A stretch of 64,000 bases of DNA from Carposina sasakii (GCA_014607495.2 CP053154.1:8680001-8744000), one strand, 5' to 3'. Shown: positions 22,492 to 34,239, numbered from the stretch's first letter. Program-made: numbers and translations. The notes: generated by a model from the sequence alone, not told the origin.

Positions 22492-24195
22492 TTTGCAAGG
22501 ATGTTCGAGAGACATGGATTGGTGAGATTATGATGACTTTATTGTATGAAGAGGTATAGTACATGTTGCACTGATACTGATCTGTTATGTCTGATGCATG
22601 TTGATCCGTGAGTTAGTGGTCTTATTTATGATAGCTACGTAAAGCCTTTGAATCCGTGAAATTAGGAAAGGTAGATGGTTACCGATATGATTGTCAATGA
22701 ATCTTACGATTTCCTGACTCTTACGATAGAATATCGGATGCTACCATACAATATTAGGTACTCTTGGTTCGGAAATAATTATTTCAATTATAAATTCTCC
22801 TTACAACACAGGTAGCACCCCGATAATTATGTGACTTACAAAAGCAAAGCCAAAGTAATGCGATCGCGAATATTGTGTTTGAGTGCGCGGGGCGAGTGTG
22901 AGGACGCCACACATACATTATACACTCACAATTTTCGCCATCGCATTGTTATGGCTTTTGCAAGTTACGTAATAAGCCTACGGTTCGGATCTTAACCCAT
23001 TGGCCAACGGCTTTACACTCGTATTATTATACACCAAAATTAATAATAGGCAATCTCAGTAGTTTTATCGGCTATTAGGTTTATACAAGTTGGTAGTCCT
23101 AATCCGCCTTGTTTTTATCTTTATTTGAATGATGAAATCTGTTAAGAAGGTTCTGTACCTACTGATAACCTTTTTATAGAATCCCAGTGCTGGACACATT
23201 TACTTGTATGTATGTATGTAGGGAATCTGTCAAAAGTAATCTAACCTACGTAAATAAATAACGAGTAGCCGTATTTTATAAGTGGTAACCTTAAGTGCAT
23301 TCTGATTTTGCATACCCGAAAAAATACAAATTCTGTACAGAATTTTCTCCATTTCGAGCTTACGCTTTTGCTATGTATTTCACTGTGGCGACAATCAAAT
23401 AAATTGGTCTCCGTCGCAAATTTAAATGGAATTTGTTTTATGTATGTAACAAAAGAAATTTTAATTTTGTTTAACGTACTACCCTTCTGTTTCACCATGT
23501 GTACTAGTCAGGGTACCATGAATTATATACTTACAGCAGGGCTATTACCTAATTTGCAATAGCAAAGCCAAAGCAACGCGACAGCGAAAAGTGAGAGTGT
23601 GTGAGTGCGAGGCGTCCTCCCGCGCCCCGCACATTCACATAGGTTCGGCTTTGCAATTGCAAATTAGGTATAGCACTACACATTGGCTATTATAAGTAAA
23701 TTTATAGTAATTTTTTTTTTACGGATAGTCATAAGATAAAATATACTTAGATTAAAATTGCCTTATTTAACAAGGAATTATGACATGTTTCTTGTAATTT
23801 TTATACTATTATAATTAACTTGGTGTGTTAGAATAAGTGACTGCAACATATTAAGTTTTATGTGTTTAATGCTTATAGGCATCATACAAAAGGTAGTCAG
23901 TAGATTATCTTGTTCCTTTTTTTTTTTATAAAATATTTAATTGTATCAGATGTTATTTTTATTTTGTAATATACTTGAAATAGGTATAGTATAACCTATC
24001 GGTTTATTATGGCATTAAGAATAAAATTCTTTTTGAACTCCTTTGATTTTGATGTTACTCTCAAAATGTTTGTTAATTCCTTATTTATTTGGATAAAATA
24101 TTTATAAACGAAAAAAAAAAGTTATTTCTTAGGTTATGTACCGATTATAATCTTATTATTCTAAAGTGACTTGTTTCTAAACTTTTTTCACCATG
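22492..24195 (+). other. SREBP 3' UTR and downstream DNA with two foldback elements
   Basis: No gene follows the SREBP stop. Two related foldbacks lie at about 22828-22972 (ends CTTACAAAAGC / GCTTTTGCAAG) and 23545-23670 (ends TTACCTAATTTGCAA / TTGCAAATTAGGTA). Both enclose a GC-richer core with GCAAAGCCAAAG and GTGTGAGTGCG-like words. Candidate AATAAA signals occur near 23252 and 24023, but I cannot place the transcript end. Confidence 0.45.
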
Positions 24196-24580
24196 AATAA
24201 GTTATTTTACTCCTTTTTTCATTCTTTCCCTAAAATGTGAAGCCTGAGTTGGATGCATAACCGACTGTGTGGGTGTGTTTTGCAACATTGAACATAAAAT
24301 AATACAGAAAACACCCGTGCGTGGCGCACCGGCGCATCTCAGCTGCGGAAACGTAACAGCGGCACTCGGAGTAAAGAAACATAACCTCAATCAATGCATC
24401 GGCACCTCTTCTTTCGGTAATCGGTATGATCTGTCAGTATGTATAAGAAGCGGAACACTAGCGAAACAGCCTGTTCTAACGTATAGCTTAATTAGCTTAG
24501 GCTATACTTTACCTCCTTCCGGCGAACTTTCTCTAATTGATCGGGCGAAATTTATAGTGTCCAGTGTATATTTATGCTAG
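24196..24580. other. Intergenic stretch without recognised content
   Basis: A 103-codon plus-strand frame (24269-24580) has no recognisable domain. It abuts the repeat block starting at 24585 and I do not call it a gene. Confidence 0.3.
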
Positions 24581-24584
24581 TTTT

Positions 24585-25028
24585 TTCTGGAATGGAAACG
24601 TCGGGAAAATCCTCAAGAATGGAATGCGTGTAAAATTTGTAGAGATCGAACAGAATTGCAGAAACAACTTACATGAGCCCATGAAGCGATCGTATTCCGA
24701 CTAAAGTTTTACTAAGCTTACCTGCATGTAAAACCATGCACACGCACTAGATTCACATCACAAGTAAACAAAAAGTTTATAAGAAAATGAAAAAATTATC
24801 ACCCGAGTGTGATTTGAACTCACGACCACTCGCAAACCGTGCTTTCGCTCTAACCAACTGAGCTATCGGGTCAATTAACTGTGATGACGAATTTTACCAT
24901 CTCTTTTTAATTACAGTATAACTTGTCTACCTGAACATCACTACGGACACATGCAAGCCATTTACAAATAAATTTTGATTTTCACAAGAAAATTACACCC
25001 GCTCCCTTCCAGCTTTTCCCGCCGAATC
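24585..25028 (+). repeat. ~480-bp interspersed repeat, copy 1
   Basis: Contains AACTTACATGAGCCCATGAA, TAAAACCATGCACACGCACT and CGGACACATGCAAGCCATTT, and ends TTCCAGCTTTTCCCGCCGAA. It is interrupted by a tRNA-derived insertion at about 24770-24910 that the other copies lack. Confidence 0.7.
24800..24872 (-). mobile_element. tRNA-derived insertion (pseudo-tRNA) inside repeat copy 1
   Basis: On the minus strand it reads TAGCTCAGTTGGTTAGAGCG (good A box and D arm) and GAGTTCAAATCACAC (B-box-like T arm with one mismatch). Acceptor strands pair at six of seven positions, but the anticodon arm is imperfect and lacks the usual T33. I read it as a tRNA-headed SINE, not a working tRNA. Confidence 0.55.
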
Positions 25029-25490
25029 GCAGTCAAAATTTTTTTTGTTTAGTTTAACCCGAAGGAAAGGCAAGGGGAACTCAGCCCATACAGCCATTGT
25101 CTTTAGTAAATGATTTCTGAACATATGATAGATGATAATGATGATGATGAATGGAAACGTCGGGAAAATCCATAAGAACAAGTTAAAGTTAGTCAAAATG
25201 AAAAATAATTGCAGAACAACTGTTACTTACATGGGCCCATGAAGAGATCGTATTCCGGCTAAAGTTTTACTCGGCTTACCTGCGTATAAAACCATGCACA
25301 CGCACTAGATTCACATCACAAGTAATCAAAATATAACTTATCTACCAGAAAACATCACTTTACGGACACATGCAAGCCACTTACAAATAATTTTTGATTT
25401 TCACAAGAAAATTACACCCGCTTCACATATAAATGTGTATACCAAATCCCTGCCGCTCCCTTCCATCTTTTCCCGCCTCACACAGTCTAG
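25029..25490 (+). repeat. ~480-bp interspersed repeat, copy 2
   Basis: Starts AACCCGAAGGAAAGGCAAGG, has a GATAATGATGATGATGAATG run, then the same ordered words as copy 1, ending CTTCCATCTTTTCCCGCC. It lies directly after copy 1, in tandem. Confidence 0.7.
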
Positions 25491-25989
25491 TTTTAGAAAT
25501 CTTTGATTGAAAAGAAAATTTAAGAAAATTAAATGTGGTGTCGTGGGACACCAGGTAGGAACGAAGTTCCTTCGGCTAATGTAGAATCGACACAATTTGC
25601 AAAAGAAAAATCGTGCTCAATTTTATTTAGGTTTAAAATGTATCTACTTATAATGTGAGTATTCGCCACGTGCTTGTCTATGAATTCATGAGTATATAGT
25701 ATGCATTGGCGGGGTGAAGTAGTAATAGAGAGAGAAGGGATGAGATAACGAAAAGAAAGAGGGAGAAAGAGAAAGGTATTATACACTACTCGCTTGTGTA
25801 TACGACTGTCGCGCCTGCGCACGTCTCATTTAACGGTTTTATTCCACGCACTTTTTCTTACGGTTTTACTATCACATTTTTTTCAGTTCGGTCGCGCAGC
25901 AAAATCCCTATCTCCTCCAAGCCTGCCGTAAGGAACTTTGTTCCAATAAAATGTCAATGTCATTGAATATGTGTCAAATGCAGTGAGAT

Positions 25990-26440
25990 AGGTCAAATCT
26001 CAAATCACATCAGATTCGGCGGGAAAATCTGGCAGGGCGTGGGTGTATTTTTTTTATTTGAAATTCAAAATTTATTTGTAAATGGCTTGCATGTGTCCGT
26101 AAAGTGATGTTTTCTGGTAGATAAGTATTTTAATATTTAATTTTATTCGAGATTCTAAAATAAGTTATTAGATAAGTTATATTTTGTTGACTTGTGATGT
26201 GAATCTAGTGCATGTGCATGGTTTTATATGCAGGTAAGCTGAGTAAAACTTTAGTCGGAAAACGATCTCTTTCAGGCTTATGTAAGTTGTTTCTGCAATT
26301 ATTTTTGATTTTCATTAATATCACACTCGTTCTTGAGGATTTTCCTGACGTTTCCATTAATCATCATTATCATCCATCATATCATCCATAAGACAATAGG
26401 CTGTATGGGCTTAGTTCCCCTTGCCTTTCCTTCGGGATAA
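25990..26440 (-). repeat. ~480-bp interspersed repeat, copy 3 (inverted)
   Basis: Reverse-complement copy of 25029-25490 with extra AT-rich sequence in the middle. It ends at CCTTTCCTTCGGGATAAACT and a poly(A) run just upstream of the centrin gene. Confidence 0.7.
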
Positions 26441-26613
26441 ACTAAAAAAAAAAAAAAAAACAAACAAACCCAAACAAACAACAAACAATCCTAAAATAGG
26501 TGATATTTAGTTGAAATTAGTGTTTCTTGTTATTTATAAGGCATTTATATAATTTAAAATAATACAACACATATCTAAAAACAACCTAATCATATAAAAG
26601 GTATTCAACCATC

Positions 26614-28057
26614 ATGGTAAGTTAGAAATAAAGTTAGTTCACCTTGTTAGAAATATTGATTTTTGTACCCATTGCTGTTTTCCATTCTATACTGATGTAT
26701 ACCTGTGTATGAAATTCCAGGCTACCACTACTGTAACAACGACACAGAAGAAAAGCACTGTAAGTAATAGTAATGCGCCACCGACAGGAGTTCGTAAAAA
26801 ATCTGGCCCCAAATTTGAATTATCTGATGAACAACGACGAGACATAAAAGAGGCGTTTGATTTGTTCGATACTGAAAACACAGGAAAAATTGACACCAAG
26901 GAACTGAAGGTTGCCATACGAGCTCTTGGTTTTGAACCTAAAAAAGAAGAAATAAAAAAAATGATTGCTGAAATTGATAAAGGGGATGGCAAGGTATCAC
27001 TTGAGGATTTTGTTGATCTGATGACTGTGAAAATGGCTGAGAAAGATACTAAAGAGGAAATCATGAAAGCTTTCAAGTTATTTGATGATGATGAAACAGG
27101 TTTGTATTATTCATCATATCCAACTACCAATACAGGCTTATCACACTCGACCTTCCCAAGGTTATCACCAAAGAATATACTTACTCTCTAACGGTTATCA
27201 CTCAATACAAATTAAGTTGATGCCTGTCAAAATATGTTATGTCATGCTCATGAATAAAGAACAAAGGATGTAATACTGTCAATGCACAGATTAAAGCACC
27301 GTAATGATGCCCTGTGTACGTATGTAAAATATGCACATGTACGCATATTTTCTAGTAGGTGCCGAGCTTACTGTGGTTTCTATGTGTGGGTGGATAACGT
27401 GTCAATACTCATCCCTTCTCCATTGAATATGGTTACCGAGCTTACTGTGAATGCTTCACTCTGTGTATTGACAACACTATGTTCGTTATTCTTTATATGT
27501 TCATGCTATTGTTACTTGTTGACGGTATGTGCCATACACTTGTCACTTTTTATGTAACAAATGGATACTAAAGAAAGCATCTTGGAAAAGCGCCTTGGCT
27601 TTTGTGTTAAATAATAGAATCTTGTTTCAATAATTTGGTTATTATCTGTTTATTTTTCCTAATTACCAGGTGGGATTGAACATATTCACTGACTACTTAT
27701 TTGTGTTTCTGGCACTAGGCATTGACCTAATGTTGGCATGCTCTGAAAATCTCCTGTTAGGGAAGATGTTAATAGTGTTCCATAAACAAAGAGGTTGGGT
27801 TGGACAGAAGTGTGCAAATTACACACCCACTTTTCAAATTACTCACAAGTTATGTATAGCGGAACTTTACAAAATAGAATTTCTCTTTTCCAGGTAAAAT
27901 TTCATTTAAGAATTTGAAAAGAGTGGCAAAGGAGCTAGGCGAAAATTTGACAGATGAAGAACTTCATGAAATGATAGATGAAGCGGATAGAGATGGAGAT
28001 GGGGAGATTAACCAAGAGGAGTTTTTACGAATTATGAAGAAGACTAGTTTGTATTAA
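26614..28057 (+). CDS. Centrin (caltractin), EF-hand protein
   Basis: Exons 26614-26616 (the ATG alone), 26721-27099 and 27894-28057 join in frame to give 181 residues; centrins are usually about 170. Family role: calcium-binding protein of centrioles and basal bodies, also found in the XPC repair and TREX-2 nuclear export complexes. A basic, Thr-rich N-terminus (2-30) precedes four EF-hands: loop 1 residues 51-62 ([12 protein letters not shown]), loop 2 residues 87-97 ([11 protein letters not shown], 11 residues instead of 12), loop 3 residues 123-134 and canonical loop 4 residues 159-170 ([12 protein letters not shown]). It ends KKTSLY, matching the centrin-2 type C-terminus. The donor at 26617 (GTAAGT) and acceptor at 26720 put the first intron directly after the start codon. 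The gene converges with Rpi. Confidence 0.92.
27100..27893 (+). other. Centrin intron 2
   Basis: Intronic DNA between the GTTTGT donor and CTCTTTTCCAG acceptor. Frames at 27282 and 27670 have no recognisable domain. The word GAGCTTACTGTG occurs twice, about 70 bp apart (near 27365 and 27438). Confidence 0.4.
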
Positions 28058-28788
28058 ATGTGTATTTATGCTACAAAGTATCAAAATATCAGATCTGCAC
28101 AAAGTACCTTATATTTTTTAAATGTACAACTGTCCATGCTAAAACTCTGTCTATTAAAATTTTCAATTCTATTTACTGATTTGTAATGCTCCCTTTGTAA
28201 TGGTTTAACTATTACTTAATTACCTTCTGAGCTTATAATGTACTTAGTCATATTTAAGCAAGTAAATTAAAATCTTGTTAGGATTATTTGGTGGCATTTA
28301 TATCAATTAATTATCTGTCACAAATTCACTGCAACCAATGAACAGTTGTTATTTCCATACTACTGTGATGTATTTTTTCCATTATTATGTTTGTTACCAC
28401 ATAAGTAAGAGTGTAAAGACAATTCACTATTAAAGTATTAATCTAGTACCTAAGAATTATAACCTTGTGTCTAAAAACAAATATATTTTTGATCTAAAAG
28501 ATCTGCTGAACATTTGTTTTACTTCATGTATTTCATTTTCTATTCAGAAAACACTATGTATAGTCAAGCACTGTTGAGTGATTTGCACAAATTATCATAC
28601 GGGCTGGTTGTACTTTGTACCTTTCAGCAATAAACAAAACAATGACTAGTTTTATCAAAGGGAGAATTTAAAGTAAAACATTACAAATGCAAGTAGTGTT
28701 TTAATAAACAAAATATAAAAGTTTTACTTAAAGTTATTACATTCCTATTTTAGAAAAAGATATAATAAAAAAATTCTTGAACCACTTA
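28058..28788. other. Shared 3' region of the convergent centrin and Rpi genes
   Basis: The two stop codons face each other 731 bp apart, so this interval must hold both 3' UTRs. A plus-strand AATAAA at about 28629 may serve centrin, and TTTAAT near 28698 (ATTAAA on the minus strand) may serve Rpi. No other gene is visible. Confidence 0.45.
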
Positions 28789-29493
28789 TTATACAGATCT
28801 TTCAATAACATTGCCTTCAGGTTGGCCAAAGTAGGCTTTTTCACACATTCCTACAAATAATCCTGTTTCTACTACACCCGGTATCATTGTAATTGTTTTG
28901 TTAACCTTCTCCCAGTTAAGATTATTGTCTGAGAATGCCCAATCTAGAATAAAATTGCCATTATCAGTAACTACAGGTCCAGCCTTAGCTACAGCAGGAC
29001 GTAACTTGATTTCACCTCCAAACAGATCTAAAATTTTATTTTTCACTGGAACATATGCCATAGGTACAACCTCAATAGGTATTCCTTTCTTGTACCTATC
29101 ACCTAATTTAATAGAATCCTTTGTATAGTCAGCAATTACAATAAATTTATTTGAACAAGCAGCGACAATTTTTTCCTGTAGTAAGCATCCTCCGCCGCCC
29201 TTGATAAGCACCATGTCGGCATCTACTTCATCTGCTCCATCGATAGTAACGTCTATCACCGGACTGGTGTCAAGTTCTCCTAAAGTGAGGTTATTCGTGA
29301 TGATCAGTTGTTTTGCTTGAAATGATGTAGGAATGCATGTTACCTGAAGATTCTCATTCTTAATTCTGTCGGCAAGACGCTGTACAGCATATACTACAGT
29401 AGATCCACTGCCCACACCGAAAATACTGTTGTCTTTTACGTATTCATCAACTGCTCGGTATGCGGCTACTTGTTTCGCTTGTTCTAAAGACAT
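28789..29493 (-). CDS. Rpi: Ribose-5-phosphate isomerase (RpiA type)
   Basis: A 234-residue cytosolic enzyme of the non-oxidative pentose phosphate pathway that interconverts ribose 5-phosphate and ribulose 5-phosphate. All family signatures are present: phosphate-binding GVGSGST (26-32), DGADEVD (85-91) with the two catalytic-region aspartates, KGGGG (98-102) and Glu107 in LLQEKIVAA, equivalent to the catalytic Glu103 of E. coli RpiA. Length matches bacterial and insect forms. The coding region is one uninterrupted exon; the ATG at 29493 is the only sensible start ([19 protein letters not shown]). No decay is seen, so the lack of introns could be ancestral or come from an old retrocopy, which the sequence alone cannot decide. 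Confidence 0.95.
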   Translation of the reverse strand: MSLEQAKQVAAYRAVDEYVKDNSIFGVGSGSTVVYAVQRLADRIKNENLQVTCIPTSFQAKQLIITNNLTLGELDTSPVIDVTIDGADEVDADMVLIKGGGGCLLQEKIVAACSNKFIVIADYTKDSIKLGDRYKKGIPIEVVPMAYVPVKNKILDLFGGEIKLRPAVAKAGPVVTDNGNFILDWAFSDNNLNWEKVNKTITMIPGVVETGLFVGMCEKAYFGQPEGNVIERSV

Positions 29494-29649
29494 TGTGCTT
29501 TTACGAACGTAGGATTTATCGTAGAATATTTACACACGCACCTTGAACCACGGATTTGGTATTAATGAACAGCATGCATTATTAATGGTACATACGCATA
29601 TAAATTCCTGATTTAATTTTTCAGATTTTTCAGTTTTTTTATATATTTT

Positions 29650-30150
29650 TTTTAATAGTTTATCCCGAAGGAAAGGCAAGGGGAACTAAGCCCATACAGC
29701 CTAATCATTGTTTAGTAAAATGTATTCTGAATTTATGACTTTTGAATGACATAAAAAAACGTTAATATTAATAAAATGATATTATACGAACTTGGAAAGC
29801 CGTCGTCATGGAATTTTATGATTTTCCTCAAGAAAACGAAAATGTTTCAAAAGTTTTAGTCAAAATGAAAAAATGGCTCCAAATTGATCAGAAACAACTT
29901 ACATGCGCCCATGAAGAGATCGTAATCCGGCTAAAGTTTTACTCGGCTTACCTGCGTATAAAACCATGCACACGCACTATCGTGTCCGATTCACACCACA
30001 AGTAATCAAAATATAGGACTTATCTACCATCGAAAATCGCACTGTGTCACCTTACGGACACATGCAAGCTCCATGCTTACAAATAATTTTTGATTTTCAC
30101 AAGAAAATTACACCTGCACCCTTCCAGCTTTTCCCGCCGAATCTTTTTCA
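29650..30150 (+). repeat. ~480-bp interspersed repeat, copy 4
   Basis: Starts TTTATCCCGAAGGAAAGGCA, runs through the same ordered words as copies 1-3 and ends TTCCAGCTTTTCCCGCCGAA. It lies just upstream of Rpi and opposite in orientation to copy 3, so the centrin-Rpi pair sits between inverted copies. Confidence 0.7.
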
Positions 30151-31750
30151 GATTATTTTTGACATTTCTTCATCGTCTATTATGAATTTTGAAGTAAAGG
30201 CAAAAGAATCGTGATATCCATAAAGCCATGTTTGGGGAAAGAAAATGCATGAATTTAATTCGTTAACAGAAATGCTTATCGTAACTTTCTGTTGAATCAA
30301 TATTAATCTTGCATAACTATACCTACTTAACTGAGAGAAGTATTTTGTGTGTGTGTCAATGACTAGGCGCGTTGCAAGGTCTATTCATAATACCATCACA
30401 AACTATATCTCCATGGCAATATTACGAATTTTGAAAAATAATCTACCTGTTAGGTCTTATAATTTTATTCTCCTTTATGCTCTTTGGAACGTCCCTCGGA
30501 ACGTCCGTTGCGTACATATAAATTTATACAAAGGAGATACCAAATCCCTGGTTGCGTATTAGGGCGCGTTCCTTATAGGTTATAGGCGAATTAGGGATGA
30601 TTCTCATTAGAACGGAGCGGTAGCGGTAACGTTTTTAATCCGTGCCCCGTCCGGGCCACGTACCTACACGGCCCATCGTGATTACAGATACCTAGTCGTT
30701 TAGTTTCAAATTTCGTGGCTTTAAAGGTAGGTTAGGTAGGTATTGTCTGTATTATTTCGGATAAACACAGCCTCCAAGTTTTAAGTCTCGAGGCTTAGGC
30801 TGTGCATTGATCGGTCGCGTCGTCGGCCAGTCATTCCGGTCAGAGGATTTTATATATCTACCTATATACCTATGCCTAGGGGGAAGTAGGGCAGTTTCAT
30901 ACAAGGGGCACCGTCATACACTGCAGATATCTATTGTTAGGCGCACATCAACTGAACGACTTATGTGTGGTCGTGTAGCTTACTTATGTGTGTTGGCTCA
31001 CGGTAGTGTTGAGTAGGACACGACTTGAAAAAGAGTTTGTAAGAGTAGCCTCTTTTTTGTCCTGAGCCAGTACAATGTCCCATTTCAAATGAGGCGAGGC
31101 GTACCTACTGACTGAACCATTTGAAGTTATTATAGTACGAAATATGCGCGCCTCCTGACGCCTCAAATGTCAGACGCGACGTGCTTTTGTCATGGCGCCT
31201 CGCCTCGCATGGAAGACAATATATTTCTCTCTCGCTCAAAATGTCAGACGCGACGACCGTGACGTGATCAGGGATTTGGTATCTCCTCTTAGGATGGATT
31301 CCAAGCTCTGAACAAGAAATTGAAACATGAAAAAATGACAGCCTCCCCCCCTTGTTTTCCCACAAGGGATCCCTTACACAGCAAAAAAATACCCTATAAT
31401 GTAAGTAAAGACGTTGAAAAAGGCATAAATATAATATTATCATGAAAAACTTGGATTCGTTTTGAAAATGTTTACATATTTAATAGAGTAATGAAATGTA
31501 TTTAATGTAATTTGTATTATAAATAAAGTGTACATAATATAGTAAAACAAACCTTCGCGGTAGCAAAAATTCTGTATTTTAAGGAATGTTCTGTTGCTAT
31601 GTAATGGTATCCCTGGGTAGCACATGACAATTTTGTCAAATCATGTCAAGTCGATTTGTTTGAATCGCTTCGCATATTTGTGTGGACTAAATAAGATATT
31701 TTGGTGGTATTGATATAAATACAGTAGTGAAATGTATTGTTCGTGGTTGC
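30151..31750. other. Intergenic DNA with several unassigned repeats
   Basis: No gene recognised. Two inverted copies of GGAGATACCAAATCCCTG lie at 30534 and 31269. At 30877-30902 there is a 26-bp word (TAGGGGGAAGTAGGGCAGTT...) matching the complement of 35673-35698 at 21 of 26 positions, a possible transposon end. Confidence 0.35.
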
Positions 31751-31751
31751 A

Positions 31752-32450
31752 GAAGCGAGTGGCATCCAGGATCCAACTTATTATATCACTCGTAAGTACA
31801 AAATTGAATTTCCAAACTATGGCCCTAGGCAAAAACTTAAACGGCAAATTTTAGGCAATATTCACTCTTGCTTTTTTAAATATTTGTCACAAAACTTTAT
31901 TTAGTTAGTTGCTTATCCTCATAATCCCAATATTTGCTTCTGAAGCTACTTTTTAAACATTTTCTGTGTATTGTATATTTTTGAGTAGGGTGCACATACT
32001 TTTCCATAACAAGAGACCGACCCTACAATGAATTTATTTTGAATGTTATACTTTTTATTATCATATATAACATTATAAATGTGCAAGTAACTCTGTCTGT
32101 CTCGCTTTTACGCCTACTGCCGCCATTTACTAAGCGGATTAATTTTAGTGATAATTTTCTCTGCGTAGCTTTGGGTGGACCCAGAAAAGGTTTAAACGCC
32201 TAGCTTGGTGGCGCCTGTCACTGTAACATTTTGTAATCACTAGTTAGTATAGGTGCTAAAATTTAAATTTTCAGATAATCAAGGAAACCCACGTATGGAT
32301 TATAGTAACGTTACAGCTACCGAAATATTATATCACTGGATCAATTACTGGCAGATAGAGCACAAAACATTTGTCGTTCATTACAAAAACATTTATCGTT
32401 CTTATGCTCAGCTTCAAAGAACGATGGAAAAACTTGTGCAAATAAAATAA
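31752..32450 (+). CDS. Possible last two exons of an unrecognised gene
   Basis: Open frame from 32253 to 32450 ends EKLVQIK, and a TTTTCAG acceptor lies at about 32273. A short candidate exon at about 31752-31790 (acceptor GTGGTTGCAG, donor GTAAGT) joins it in phase to read EASGIQDPTYYITHNQGNPR, then DYSNVTATEILYHWINYWQI and a Tyr/His-rich end. The combined piece looks protein-like, but I recognise no family and see no upstream exons. An alternative is remnant coding sequence of a mobile element, since the region is repeat-dense. Confidence 0.3.
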
Positions 32451-32878
32451 AAGATATTTAATGGTTATTTATTTAATAGTTGTTAAATCCCTTTAATCTC
32501 AATAAGACACTAAAGCACTTAAAACAACGTTTCTTATTTGTACGTATGCAATAGTGGTACGAAATATAAGTATTCATAATTATATACTCGTAAATATACC
32601 AATTTACATTCCAGGTCTTTAGGATCACGGACAATATCACAATGGCTAAGACCATCCTTTTATATTTTGTAAATGTGTAATGTAAATTGTGCAAATTTTA
32701 TGTTACCTATATTTAGGCCAATACAAATTCCATCGGGTTCTCTGCAATTATTCCTACTTTTCTTTAGAAACGGATAATCTAATCTTTACTTATTAATTAT
32801 TATGTATCCACCATAAAAATTAGCTGTTTAAAAGAACTCAGTTGACCTTCAAAAATGCAAGCATTACATTGATTCACG

Positions 32879-33240
32879 TTTATGCTACTTAGCAATACTA
32901 GGCATTTCCTTACTAGTTAAAAGTGCTATTAAATAACGAAGAGCACTAAAACAGCCCAAAGCTGTAGAATGGAATTACGCTGCATTATAATAGCACAAGT
33001 TTATGCTATTATGCAGCATTAGGCATTATCTTACTATTTAAAAATGCTATTGTAGACCCTTAGATATAAAAAACAGCTAAAAGCTGTATGGCATTTACAT
33101 GACATAATGGTTTATGTTTATGTTACTAAACAGCATTGAGCATTTATATCCTACTTAAAAATGCAATTGTAGAGCCAAATGTACTAAAAACAGCTGAAAG
33201 CTGCAAAGCTGCTTTGTGTATTGATGCACTAAAACTACAG
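32879..33240 (+). repeat. Three diverged tandem repeats of about 118 bp
   Basis: Units start at about 32879, 33000 and 33117, each with TTTATG(C/T)TA, an AGGCATT/GAGCATT word, AAAAATGCTATTGTAGA-like sequence and a small hairpin word such as ACAGCTAAAAGCTGT. The units differ at many positions, so the array is old. Confidence 0.6.
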
Positions 33241-33742
33241 GCATTACAAAATCATTTTGATATGCCATTATCCACCCCTTATAAAGTGTAAAGCATCATA
33301 ATGGTTTCAAAATGCTCATATAAAGCATCAAGATGCTCGGTAAACTCATATAAGAGTTTCTACGAACCTTAAGTTCTACATAAGTTAATTATCCGTTTGT
33401 TAAAATGCTTCCTGTGTTACTTGGGTTGTTCGTGGTAGAAATGTCATTGAATGAAATGTCCATTAAAATTAAATTGTGAGTACACTCTACTTTTTCCCCA
33501 TCTAGTTTTTCAAGGTCAAATTGGTCAAATTTTCGGGAGGCAGTTTTTAGTAAGAAGCGCTGTTTCCAGCTTGTATACATTTCTATGGACGTGATCACGT
33601 GACGTGCTTGTCGTTTGTCTGCCTGCCTCGCTCGACCGTTCAAGCTCGACCGCGACAAGAAAATTGAAGTAGTACAATTTAAAATTTCGAGGCACTCTTA
33701 CATTTTGACGTCATGTCTTTCTTTCATTTCATTTTCTTGTGA

Positions 33743-34230
33743 TGGGGTAGGTTCATATAGCTGTAGCCGGGGTACATTCATACAGTATGAATGTGCCCCC
33801 GTTTTTATTTTAGTTTGTAGAATTGAAATGATATTATAATTTTGTTTTACAGAAAAAATATGGTTAGAACTTACAAGAAAAAGGGAACTAGGAGTGGAGA
33901 GGTGGACAAAGAGGCAATGTTAAAAGTTACTGATGATGTTTTAGAAAACAAACTCTTTACGGCAATCAGCAGCCAAATATGGAGTTAATGCACAAACACT
34001 TCAAAGCCGTGTCAAAAGAATACGCAAAAAAAGTTCTTGGTAGTGAAAATCATGAATTCGAATGTAAATTTGAATGGCAGCAAGTTTTTACAAAAACAGA
34101 AGAGGATCTTTGAAATAAATATATCTTAGAGTGTTCTAAGATGCACTATGGACTGACATGTATCCAAGTTAAAAAACTTGCATATGAATTTGCTAAAGCT
34201 AATAACATTAAATACCCTGAAAGTTACCCC
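33743..34230 (+). pseudogene. Remnant of a pogo-like transposase gene
   Basis: From the ATG at 33860 the frame reads MVRTYKKKGTRSGEVDKEAM and, after a frameshift near 33950, LRQSAAKYGVNAQTLQSRVK. This is a Psq-type helix-turn-helix as found at the start of pogo-family transposases in insects. Further on, YILECSKMHYGLTCIQVKKL and AYEFAKANN match the CENP-B-type second HTH. No catalytic DDD domain remains: the sequence is cut off at about 34230 by an RTE fragment. Repeated GGGGTACATTCATAC-like words lie just upstream (33745-33790) and at 35480-35510. Confidence 0.65.
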
Positions 34231-34239
34231 TTATTCCTT

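Noticed and set aside
23215..23570. Opposed open frames of about 85 codons (23241-23498 minus, 23308-23562 plus)
   Set aside because: Both overlap the same SREBP 3' flank, have chance-like composition and no domain.
24800..24872. A functional tRNA gene
   Set aside because: The anticodon arm mispairs, T33 is missing and it lies within a repeat copy, so it is better read as tRNA-derived.
26687..27076. Minus-strand 129-codon frame over the centrin exon
   Set aside because: Shadow of the centrin coding strand with no domain.
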